This document shows positions 1-6,617 of a stretch of DNA of 7,458 nucleotides, in pieces. The position numbers were made by a program, and so were the translations under genes. Numbering within the stretch: the stretch's first letter is position 1; each line of letters begins with the position of its first letter. The notes below the pieces were generated by a model. The model was not told the origin of the DNA. It made no database searches and saw nothing but the letters and a program-made list of their open reading frames with translations. The stretch spans positions 1-7,458 of the forward strand of contig JAYZJV010000060.1 of NCBI GenBank assembly GCA_036164085.1. Reading direction: 5' to 3'. This stretch comes from TMED-70 sp036164085. Lineage in GTDB: Bacteria > Chloroflexota > Dehalococcoidia > Lucifugimonadales > Lucifugimonadaceae.

Positions 1-1205
1 TACAGGAATGCTATAGAAGATAGAACAAAAATTAATGCTCCTGTATAAAGAACTATCTCATATGAATTTGTTACATCATATATATATCCTGCTGAAACAG
101 GAGTTCTAACAAGAGCAGAATTATAAAAAGGCCCTAATAAACCTCGTATAACACCATAATTTTTTCTTCCAAATAAATCACCTACTAAAGACCAATTCAA
201 TCCAGAACCAGCTTCAGAACCTACTAATAATAATAATGACAATAATAAATATATTGAATTGTTTGAAATGTTAACTAACACTAATGACAAAGCTGATACT
301 GAGTAACACAAAGCCAACATTTTAGGTCTTCCAAATTTATCACTAAGCCTTCCCATAATTATTATGACAGGCACTCCTGCTAGTGCTAAAATTCCAACAT
401 ACCAAGCAGCTGATTCTGCAGAAATACCCTTCCATACAAGAATAGGTATCATATGAACAAATATCGCTCCATGAATAGAAAGTCTAAAAGTAGTAGCAAT
501 TGTTAAAAGCCAAAAAGCTGAAGTTTTTACAGCTTCTTTCCATGTATAACCAGAAATATCAACATCATTTGAGTCTTCTTCTGAATTTCCTTGTGTTTCA
601 CCGTCTGGCTTTAATCCCATAGATTCTGGAGATCTTTTATAAAAATATCCTAAAGGAGTAATAAAAACTAGTAAAAATATACCCAGTATAAGTACAGCAT
701 TTTGCCATCCGAAAGAATAAACGATATATGAAAAAGTAGGAACAAGAATTGCTGATCCTAGTCGAAAAGAGGCTGAATTTATGCTCATAACTAATCCTCT
801 TTTCTTTATAAACCAAACATTTAAAGCAACAAATGCTGTTTGCATAAAACTTGTTGTTGCTCCAATAGAAATGACTAATACGTAAATAAGTAAGAACTGA
901 GTATAGTTTTCAACCCTTGCTAGAAAAATGTATCCTATTCCTGCCATAGCGGTTCCACCGATAGCCAAAGGCCTGGGACCAAACTTATCCATCAACCATC
1001 CAGTCAATGGCCCCATCAAACCATTTTCAGCCCGAGCAAGTGCAAAAAGGATTGAAGTCTGAGCTGATGAAATTCCAAAAGTCTGAGAAATCGGAATAAA
1101 TAGTACTGTAAATCCCTGCCAATGAATGCTGCCTCCAAGTCCATTTTGAAGAGCAGCACTTAAAACAATCCACCAACCAAAAAAAATCTTCTTAGGTTTT
1201 TTCAT
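1..1205 (-). CDS. MFS transporter, monocarboxylate/oxalate-formate type (C-terminus cut by window edge)
   Basis: This is an inner-membrane major facilitator transporter, probably the uptake system for the acid degraded by the two upstream enzymes. The frame is open from the ATG at 1205-1203 to the window edge (401 codons). The protein starts MKKPKKIFFGWWIV, typical of the monocarboxylate/oxalate-formate antiporter-like MFS group. Loop 2-3 carries the MFS motif GPLTGWLMDKFGPRPL (about residues 65-80), and the second half repeats it as GRLSDKFGRPKML (about 285-297). A hydrophilic central loop rich in E, D, S and N (about 190-222) separates the two six-helix halves. The last visible segment looks like helix 12, so only a short tail should be missing. 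The start codon shares one base with the aldolase stop (TAATG) and has no Shine-Dalgarno site, which implies translational coupling. The substrate is inferred from context only. The family call is firm. Confidence 0.9.
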   Translation of the reverse strand, partial: MKKPKKIFFGWWIVLSAALQNGLGGSIHWQGFTVLFIPISQTFGISSAQTSILFALARAENGLMGPLTGWLMDKFGPRPLAIGGTAMAGIGYIFLARVENYTQFLLIYVLVISIGATTSFMQTAFVALNVWFIKKRGLVMSINSASFRLGSAILVPTFSYIVYSFGWQNAVLILGIFLLVFITPLGYFYKRSPESMGLKPDGETQGNSEEDSNDVDISGYTWKEAVKTSAFWLLTIATTFRLSIHGAIFVHMIPILVWKGISAESAAWYVGILALAGVPVIIIMGRLSDKFGRPKMLALCYSVSALSLVLVNISNNSIYLLLSLLLLVGSEAGSGLNWSLVGDLFGRKNYGVIRGLLGPFYNSALVRTPVSAGYIYDVTNSYEIVLYTGALIFVLSSIAFL

Positions 1206-1960
1206 TAACCAAATGGAAGATTTTTATCAAGTTGTCCATGTAGAGATTGTACTTCCATTAAAATTGTAGCTCCCATATCAAAATACCTATTTCTCAATGT
1301 TTGATCATAAGACCTTATGCAAAGTTGTTTTCCGTTGTCTTTAGAAAGTCTTACAGCATGTTCTATAGCTGTATCGTCAGTTTGAGCATAAGGATGCTCT
1401 GGGTGAGCAGCCCTATCGATACTTAAATCAGCTGGTCCCCAAGAAAAACAATCAACTCCATCTAAAGAAAAGTTAGGGATATTGTTTATGGCGTTAAGTG
1501 TTTCAATCTGAATCATTAATACTCCTGTTTTATTCCACCAAGCTGGATAAGAATGTTGATTTACATCATCAAGTCCTTCCGGAGGTCTTCCTGGTCCTCC
1601 CCAACTTCTTACACCTTCGGGTCTATAGTAAAAATAATCCCTTGCTTCTCTTACTAAGTCTGGTTCTTCTGATTGAGGAACCTCAATGATAGTTGGACCA
1701 TGATCTAAAAGGTTACCTATCATATATGCATTTCTCCTATGATCCATTCTATAGTGAACAGGCTTGTCCAATTCTTGAGCAGCCTCACATATTCTTAATA
1801 GATAATCTTCATTAGTTGGAGAATGTTGACCATCAACAGAAATAAAATCATAGTCATAATAATCTAATAATTTTTCTATATCTTCTTTTCCAGCTCCGTA
1901 CATTATTGCCCCACCTATAACATGCTCTCCACTAGAAATCATTTTTTTCAAATCTTTCAT
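1205..1960 (-). CDS. HpcH/HpaI-family metal-dependent 2-oxo-acid aldolase
   Basis: This is a cytosolic class II aldolase-type TIM barrel of 251 residues, close to the usual 250-260 for the family. Members cleave 2-keto-3-deoxy acids to pyruvate (or a similar oxo-acid) plus an aldehyde. Family signatures are present in order: VDGQHSPTN with the catalytic-type His46; YRMD with Arg71; LLDHG with Asp86; YYRPEGVRSWGGPGR (about 111-125), matching the family's PP-x-GxR segment; QIET with the metal ligand Glu153; and GPADLS with the metal ligand Asp178. The residue before the catalytic histidine is Gln rather than the Glu of GarL/YfaU-type enzymes. An AGGAG site at 1973-1969 lies 8 bases before the ATG and contains the stop of the upstream dehydratase gene. 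The pairing with an enolase-superfamily enzyme and an MFS porter suggests that it cleaves the dehydratase product. The exact substrate is unknown, and a citrate-lyase-beta-like CoA substrate is less likely. Confidence 0.92.
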   Translation of the reverse strand: MKDLKKMISSGEHVIGGAIMYGAGKEDIEKLLDYYDYDFISVDGQHSPTNEDYLLRICEAAQELDKPVHYRMDHRRNAYMIGNLLDHGPTIIEVPQSEEPDLVREARDYFYYRPEGVRSWGGPGRPPEGLDDVNQHSYPAWWNKTGVLMIQIETLNAINNIPNFSLDGVDCFSWGPADLSIDRAAHPEHPYAQTDDTAIEHAVRLSKDNGKQLCIRSYDQTLRNRYFDMGATILMEVQSLHGQLDKNLPFG

Positions 1961-1968
1961 TATTAAAA

Positions 1969-1973
1969 CTCCT
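1969..1973 (-). promoter_or_regulatory. Ribosome binding site of the aldolase gene, overlapping the upstream stop
   Basis: The minus strand has TAGGAG followed by 8 bases and ATG at 1960. The TAG (1974-1972) is the dehydratase stop codon and supplies the first bases of AGGAG. Termination of gene 1 and initiation of gene 2 are therefore physically coupled. Confidence 0.75.
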
Positions 1974-3099
1974 AAATTGTAATTACTTTTTTTAATTCAT
2001 TTTCGTCATATTCTAATCCTAAACCAGGTCTATCTGATAGTGTTATTGAACCATTTTCAGGAACAATAGGATCTTTAAATAGTTTTGCTACATTTTCGAC
2101 AGGACCAGTAAATTCTTCTGAAAATTCATGAGGTCTTACAGCATTAGTTACAGTAACATAAGCATGTAAGCTTCCTATTAAATTTACGCCTGCTTGAGGA
2201 CAATGTGGCATAATTATTTTATTTTTATTCATAGCAATTTCATAAACCTTAAGAAGGCCTGTTATCCCTCCTACATTTAAAATGTCTGGTTGTAATATAT
2301 CTGGGTTCCCTATATCAACTAAATCTCTAAAACGCCAAGGGTTAGGTTCTTGCTCTCCAGTTGAGACAGAACATTCTAAAGCATCAACCACTTGTTTCAA
2401 ACCAGGGTAATCATATTCAGGCAAAGGTTCTTCAAAATGAGCTATTCCTAAATCTTGAAACCTTTTTCCTTGCTCTATTGCAGTAGGAACTGAATATCCA
2501 CAATTAGCATCAAAACTTAATTCACAGTCGTCAGGTAAAAATTCTCTACACATTTTAAACAAACTAAAATCCTTTTTCGGATCTTGATCTTGCCTAAAAG
2601 ATCTCCAATCCATTCTAATTTTGAATGCTTTATAACCTTTTTCAAATCCAAGTTTTACATCATCTAGCATTTGTTCAGGAGTTTTTCTCCATCCACTACC
2701 TCTACTCCAGTAAAGTTGAATTTCCGTTCGAGCTGCACCTCCTAAAAGTTGATATACAGGTAATCCAGCTGCTTTACCTGATAGATCCCAAAGAGCCACA
2801 TCAATTGCACCAACTACCTGAGGTGCTATTTTGGTAGCTAGGCCAGGGCCAGTACCATGTGTTAACATCTCCCATATCATTTTTGGGTTTCTAGGATCTT
2901 TCCCAATTAATAAAGGCTTTATCATTTCATCAAGATAAGCTTTAAAAAGATAATAATTTCTTGGTCCTTCAGCTATTCCAAAAACTCCATCATCTGTTTC
3001 AACTTTTACAATGGTTCGTGAAGGTTTTCCAACAAACTGTTGAGCGTCTTTAGTTTCAGGCCCTTCTGTTAAGTTGATTTTTATATCTGTTATTTTCAT
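1972..3099 (-). CDS. Mandelate racemase/muconate lactonizing-type enolase superfamily protein, probable acid-sugar dehydratase
   Basis: This is a cytosolic Mg2+-dependent enzyme that would abstract the alpha proton of a carboxylic acid, probably dehydrating a sugar or hydroxy acid to a 2-keto-3-deoxy acid. It has 375 residues with start MKITDIKI. The capping domain spans about 1-120 and the barrel about 125-355. Metal ligands are Asp197 (FDAN), Glu223 (FEEP) and Glu249 (TGEQ). The His-Asp dyad of the mandelate racemase subgroup is Asp272 (QPDILNVGGITG) and His299 (MPHCPQ), 27 residues apart as in mandelate racemase (D270/H297). The second-strand motif is Lys160-x-Arg162 instead of KxK, so the S-specific lysine base of mandelate racemase is replaced. 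This argues against a true mandelate racemase and for a one-base dehydratase or epimerase. A GTG two codons upstream is in frame, but it lies inside the GGAGTG ribosome binding site, so ATG 3099 is preferred. It is the first gene of a three-gene operon, 11 bases before the aldolase. The substrate is not determined. Confidence 0.92.
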   Translation of the reverse strand: MKITDIKINLTEGPETKDAQQFVGKPSRTIVKVETDDGVFGIAEGPRNYYLFKAYLDEMIKPLLIGKDPRNPKMIWEMLTHGTGPGLATKIAPQVVGAIDVALWDLSGKAAGLPVYQLLGGAARTEIQLYWSRGSGWRKTPEQMLDDVKLGFEKGYKAFKIRMDWRSFRQDQDPKKDFSLFKMCREFLPDDCELSFDANCGYSVPTAIEQGKRFQDLGIAHFEEPLPEYDYPGLKQVVDALECSVSTGEQEPNPWRFRDLVDIGNPDILQPDILNVGGITGLLKVYEIAMNKNKIIMPHCPQAGVNLIGSLHAYVTVTNAVRPHEFSEEFTGPVENVAKLFKDPIVPENGSITLSDRPGLGLEYDENELKKVITI

Positions 3100-3104
3100 T
3101 TTCA

Positions 3105-3108
3105 CTCC
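3105..3108 (-). promoter_or_regulatory. Ribosome binding site of the enolase-superfamily gene (decides the start)
   Basis: On the minus strand the region reads TTTGGAGTGAAAATG. The GGAG at 3108-3105 is 5 bases from the ATG at 3099. The in-frame GTG at 3105 shares its first G with this site, so it is unlikely to be used for initiation. Starting at the ATG also gives the standard family N-terminus. Confidence 0.65.
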
Positions 3109-3149
3109 AAAGTTAATTTCTTAATTTCTACTACTAAATTTACATTTAA

Positions 3150-3166
3150 TCAATTATTAAAATTGA
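3150..3166. promoter_or_regulatory. Candidate operator: perfect inverted repeat TCAATT-N5-AATTGA
   Basis: The left arm TCAATT (3150-3155) and right arm AATTGA (3161-3166) are exact reverse complements around the 5-base centre ATTAA. The site sits inside the divergent intergenic region and overlaps the candidate -35 boxes of both directions, as expected of an operator for a dimeric regulator. A short AT-rich palindrome can arise by chance, and no regulator gene is present in the window to support the match. Confidence 0.3.
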
Positions 3167-3252
3167 ATATACCATTTCTATACTCAATATTTATGGACTA
3201 TGAAGTAGATATCTGTAAACTAAGTATCAATTTAATAATAAATCTTGAAATT

Positions 3253-3257
3253 GGTGA
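3253..3257 (+). promoter_or_regulatory. Ribosome binding site of the first ThDP enzyme gene (decides the start)
   Basis: GGTGA lies 4 bases before ATG 3262 and 10 bases before the in-frame ATG 3268. The frame stays open further upstream to a TTG at 3163 and an ATG at 3193, but neither has a Shine-Dalgarno site, and the extra residues are not part of the ThDP fold. Confidence 0.55.
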
Positions 3258-3261
3258 AACT

Positions 3262-4899
3262 ATGAAAATGACTGGTAAGACTGCATTAATGGAATGTTTA
3301 AAAGCAGAAGGCATAACTAATGTATACGGAAATCCTGGAACTAGCGAAGGTCCCATAATGGAAGAGATTGTTAGGCATAAAGAACTTAAATATATTCTTA
3401 CTCTTCAAGAAGGAGTAGCAACAGGAATGGCAGAAGCAGATGCAAGAGTTAATAATAAAGCATCTTTTTTAAGCCTTCATATTGATTCTGGTTTAGTTAA
3501 TGGTTTCAGCCTTATGAATGATGCATACACAACGGGGACTCCTATGGTAGTAACTTCAGCAACATATGATGTAAGGAATTTAAGGAACAGAGATTTAGTA
3601 GAATTAGCCAGACCTTTTACAAAATGGAGCGCTCAAGTCGTGCTACCTGATCAAGTTCCTACGGTAATGAGAAAAGCTTTTATAGAAGCAAATACTCATC
3701 CAAAAGGTCCTGTTTTTGTAGGTTTTTCATCGAATGCACTTGATGGTGAAGCTGACATGGAAATTTATCCTTCTACAATTCCCGTTTATGGAGGGTTAGA
3801 CAATGAAACAATAGATAATATTGTCAATTCAATTGAAAAAGCATCTTACCCTGTTCTTGTTGTAGGTGATAGAGTTGCAGAAGATTCAGCGTTACATGAA
3901 GCTGTAGAATTGGCAGAAAAAATAGGTATGATGGTTTTTATTGAAGGATCAAATATTCCATTTCCTACCGATCATCCTCAAATGGTTGGCTTTCATTCAA
4001 TAAGAAGTGAAAATCAAAGATCTTTGCTTGACGACTCAGATTTAATAATTACTGCAGGAGCTGATCTTTTTTCAGATTGGTTTTATGAAGGAGATGTATT
4101 AATCTCTAAACAAACAGAGCTTATTCAATTAGATTCAAAACCAGATACTCAAGGTAATAGACAGCCTTCAAAAATCACTGGTTTAGGAAATTTAAAAGTT
4201 ATTCTTAAGCAAATCTTAGAAACAATTGATTATACAAAAATTCAAAATACAAAAAGAAGGATTGAGGAAATATCAAATATAAAAAAAGAAAATGATAAAG
4301 CTTCAAAAAAAGCTGCTGAAAAAAACTGGAACAATGCTCTTATGTCTCCAGAAAGAGCAATGTTTGAGGTCTCTAAATCTATTCCTAAAAATTCAGTTAT
4401 AGTAAATGATGCAATCAGCCATAATGCAGCTTTGATGGAATATATAAAATTTGATTCTTCTGACCAAATGGTATCTGGTAGAGGAGGGTCAATCGGTTGG
4501 GGAGTTGGTGCAACATTAGGTGTAAAATGTGCATCTCCAGAGAAAAATGTTATAGGGGTAATTGGAGATGGTTCAGCAATGATGACAGTACAAGGATACT
4601 GGACGGCTGCAAATGATAATATACCTTGTGTTTTTATAATTCTAAATAACCAGTCATACAGAATATTAAAAGTAAATATTGATTATTATAGAAAAAAAAT
4701 TCGAGAAGAAGCTGAAAGCTCTGGAGATTATCCTTATATGGATTTTCCAATGGTATTAAATCATTCTGAAATAGCAAAATCTATGGGAGTTGATGCAGTA
4801 AGGATAACTGACCCTAACGAGATTGCTAGTGAACTGAAAAATGCAATTAATTCAAAAAAACCTAGACTAATTGAATTAATGATTGATGGAAACTTGTGA
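3262..4899 (+). CDS. Thiamine diphosphate-dependent enzyme, benzoylformate decarboxylase-like
   Basis: This is a cytosolic ThDP enzyme of 545 residues, near the 528 of benzoylformate decarboxylase. The pyrimidine-binding domain (about 1-165) has GNPGTSEG (23-30), where the family has GNPGSNE, the cofactor-activating Glu50 in TLQEG, and LHIDSG with His73 at the place of benzoylformate decarboxylase His70. A central domain (about 185-320) is followed by a lysine/glutamate-rich linker (about 325-357). The diphosphate domain (about 365-545) holds GDGS (435-438) and NN (462-463), the metal/diphosphate motif. I see no counterpart of catalytic His281 of benzoylformate decarboxylase; the aligned stretch reads ADLFSDW. 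The substrate and even the reaction (decarboxylation or carboligation of a 2-oxo acid) may therefore differ. The start is ATG 3262 behind GGTGA, with ATG 3268 also possible. It leads the rightward operon, 53 bases before a second ThDP gene, and is divergent from an acid-sugar dehydratase operon. The family is sure. The reaction is inferred. Confidence 0.9.
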   Translation: MKMTGKTALMECLKAEGITNVYGNPGTSEGPIMEEIVRHKELKYILTLQEGVATGMAEADARVNNKASFLSLHIDSGLVNGFSLMNDAYTTGTPMVVTSATYDVRNLRNRDLVELARPFTKWSAQVVLPDQVPTVMRKAFIEANTHPKGPVFVGFSSNALDGEADMEIYPSTIPVYGGLDNETIDNIVNSIEKASYPVLVVGDRVAEDSALHEAVELAEKIGMMVFIEGSNIPFPTDHPQMVGFHSIRSENQRSLLDDSDLIITAGADLFSDWFYEGDVLISKQTELIQLDSKPDTQGNRQPSKITGLGNLKVILKQILETIDYTKIQNTKRRIEEISNIKKENDKASKKAAEKNWNNALMSPERAMFEVSKSIPKNSVIVNDAISHNAALMEYIKFDSSDQMVSGRGGSIGWGVGATLGVKCASPEKNVIGVIGDGSAMMTVQGYWTAANDNIPCVFIILNNQSYRILKVNIDYYRKKIREEAESSGDYPYMDFPMVLNHSEIAKSMGVDAVRITDPNEIASELKNAINSKKPRLIELMIDGNL

Positions 4900-4952
4900 T
4901 AATGATAAAAATAAGAATAGAAAATAAAATCTAAAATTGGAGTAAAGATAAT

Positions 4953-6605
4953 ATGAATGGATTTGAGCTAATAGCAAAAACTCTTAAAGCTGAAGGTGTA
5001 GAATGGATAGCTTGTTATCCAAGTAATCCTTTGATTGAAGCCGCAGCTAAAGAAGATATTCGAATTGTAGCATTTAGGCATGAAAGAGGTGCTCTTATGG
5101 CTGCTGATGGATACTCAAGAACAAATGATAGGAAAAAATTTGGAGTATTTGTTATGCAGGATGCAGCTGGGGCAGAAAACTCTATGGGAGCATTAAGCCA
5201 AGCTTACGCGGACAATATTCCTGTTCTTGTAATGCCAGCTGGGTATCCAGTAGAAAACATTCAAACAAAACCTAATTTTTGGGCAAGTAAAATGTATGAG
5301 CCTATGTCAAAATATGCTGAAACAATTTTAAGGGTAGATGACATCCCTACTATTATGAGAAGAGCTTTTCATCACTTAAAAAACGGAAAGCCAGGACCTG
5401 TAGTAGTAGAAATGGCTAAAGATGTATGTGGCAATGAGGTTCCAGAAGGAATTGCGAATTCCTATCACTCTCCAAAAAGACACACATATAGACCTTCAAT
5501 TGAAGCTATTCAAGATGCTGCAAATATTATTCATGATTCAAAAAATTTAATGATTTGGGCAGGGCAAGGTATTTTAATGTCTGAAGCAACTAATGAACTA
5601 AGAGAATTAGCTGAACTTCTTTCTGTCCCTGTTTATACATCTATGCCAGGAAAATCTGCCTTTGATGAAAGACATGATTTATCAATAGGTGCTGGTTCTC
5701 AAACAACTACATTAGCAGCAAAAGAATTTTTGGAAAGTTCAGATACTATTTTAGCTCTTGGAACTAGTTTGACAGCGACGCCTTATGCACAAGCTATACC
5801 GCCTGGAAAGAAAATCATTCAAAATGTAGATAATCCTGATGACATAAACAAAAATCAGTCTGTTGCAGTTTCATTAATTGGAGATGCAAAAGAAACAATA
5901 AATTTACTTATTGAAGATTTAAAAGAACTATATGGGACATCAAGAATGGATGACTCAAGCATAAGAAATGAAATAGCTCAATATAAAAAAGAATTTGATG
6001 AAGAGTTTGAACCATTTCTTAATAGTGACGAAGAGCCTATTAGCCCTTATAGAGTAGTACAAGAAATAAATAACGTTTTGGATCTTGAAAACAGTATAAT
6101 AACTCATGATGCAGGAGCTCCTAGAGAACAAATGGTTGGATTTATAAAAGCAACAACTCCACATAGCTATATTGGTTGGGGGAAAACAACTCATCTTGGA
6201 TTTGGCCTTCCACTAATTATTGGAGCTAAAATGGCTCATCCTGATAAGTTCTGCATGAATGTAATGGGTGACGGAGCTTTCGGAATGTCAGGAATGGATT
6301 TTGAAACTGCTACCAGACAAAAAATAGGAATTACAACTCTAGTATTTAATAATGGTGTGATGGCAACATATCCAGTAGGGGGCCCTTCAGATTTCCCTAC
6401 TGCTAGAGATAAATCTGGGGTGGGAACTATGACCGGAAATTATGCAGACTTTGCTAGATCATTCGGTGCACATGGAATTGAAGTAAATAAAATATCTGAG
6501 TTGGCTCCAGCACTAGAGACTGCAAAAGGTTTAAATATTTCAGGAAAAACAGTTTTAATTGATGTAAAGACTACACCTGTTTCTAAACGAGGGTACAAAG
6601 CTTAG
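4953..6605 (+). CDS. Second thiamine diphosphate-dependent enzyme, acetolactate synthase/decarboxylase-like
   Basis: This is a complete ThDP enzyme of 550 residues in the acetolactate synthase/oxo-acid decarboxylase superfamily. The pyrimidine domain (about 1-165) carries Glu44 in FRHERGALMAADGYSR, the cofactor-activating glutamate, and the segment MQDAAGAENSMGALSQAYAD, where synthases have GPGATN. The central domain (about 185-325) includes the strand AGQGILM and is followed by an acidic linker (about 345-362). The diphosphate domain (about 365-545) has the GWGKTTHLGFGLP approach loop, MGDGAFGM (438-445) and FNN (465-467). It aligns only at family motifs with the preceding ThDP enzyme, and it has Gln69 where that protein has the decarboxylase-type His73, so it is not a recent duplicate. 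GGAG at 4939-4942 is 10 bases before the ATG. Glyoxylate carboligase is unlikely because that enzyme lacks the glutamate. It could work after, or complex with, its neighbour. The substrate is unknown. Confidence 0.9.
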   Translation: MNGFELIAKTLKAEGVEWIACYPSNPLIEAAAKEDIRIVAFRHERGALMAADGYSRTNDRKKFGVFVMQDAAGAENSMGALSQAYADNIPVLVMPAGYPVENIQTKPNFWASKMYEPMSKYAETILRVDDIPTIMRRAFHHLKNGKPGPVVVEMAKDVCGNEVPEGIANSYHSPKRHTYRPSIEAIQDAANIIHDSKNLMIWAGQGILMSEATNELRELAELLSVPVYTSMPGKSAFDERHDLSIGAGSQTTTLAAKEFLESSDTILALGTSLTATPYAQAIPPGKKIIQNVDNPDDINKNQSVAVSLIGDAKETINLLIEDLKELYGTSRMDDSSIRNEIAQYKKEFDEEFEPFLNSDEEPISPYRVVQEINNVLDLENSIITHDAGAPREQMVGFIKATTPHSYIGWGKTTHLGFGLPLIIGAKMAHPDKFCMNVMGDGAFGMSGMDFETATRQKIGITTLVFNNGVMATYPVGGPSDFPTARDKSGVGTMTGNYADFARSFGAHGIEVNKISELAPALETAKGLNISGKTVLIDVKTTPVSKRGYKA

Positions 6606-6617
6606 AAAAAAAAGTAT

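Larger units (their letters stand above)
3100..3261. promoter_or_regulatory. Divergent intergenic promoter region
   Basis: This is the only sizeable non-coding stretch, and it lies between the start codons of the two divergent operons, so it must carry both promoters. A rightward candidate is TTAAAA (3157-3162), 16 bases, TATACT (3179-3184), giving an untranslated leader of about 70 bases. A leftward candidate on the minus strand is TTGATT (3153-3148), 17 bases, TAGAAA (3130-3125), giving a leader of about 20 bases. The hexamers match the sigma-70 consensus at 4 or 5 of 6 positions, which carries little weight in AT-rich DNA. The existence of promoters here is a strong inference from layout. 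The exact boxes are weak. Confidence 0.5.

Noticed and set aside
225..248. A run of TAA/TTA trinucleotides inside the left MFS gene, considered as a slippage or phase-variation repeat
   Set aside because: The perfect run is only about four units, it encodes leucines in a transmembrane helix, and unit changes would not shift the frame. This is ordinary AT-rich membrane coding sequence.
1498..1689. A plus-strand open frame of 63 codons
   Set aside because: It lies wholly opposite the aldolase gene, has low-complexity leucine-rich content and no credible ribosome site. It is a shadow of the real gene.
2625..2837. A plus-strand open frame of 70 codons
   Set aside because: It is antisense to the enolase-superfamily gene, whose metal ligands and dyad are intact. 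There is no start signal or family resemblance.
1972..3099. Mandelate pathway reading: mandelate racemase paired with benzoylformate decarboxylase
   Set aside because: The racemase base Lys166 is replaced by Arg, the decarboxylase lacks an evident His281 equivalent, and no mandelate dehydrogenase gene is present. The aldolase and porter fit acid-sugar breakdown better.
3163..3261. An in-frame N-terminal extension of the first ThDP enzyme from TTG 3163 or ATG 3193
   Set aside because: Neither upstream start has a Shine-Dalgarno site. The 23-33 extra residues do not match the ThDP fold, and the extension would fill the divergent promoter region. ATG 3262 has GGTGA and gives the usual family N-terminus.
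4900..4952. Possible terminator or small gene between the two ThDP genes
   Set aside because: The 53 bases have no hairpin with a T-run and no open frame with a ribosome site other than the GGAG of the next gene. Read-through is expected.
5955..6194. A minus-strand open frame of 79 codons with hydrophobic, cysteine- and phenylalanine-rich stretches
   Set aside because: It is antisense to the second ThDP gene. Its composition is what the reverse complement of AT-rich coding sequence gives, and it has no ribosome site.
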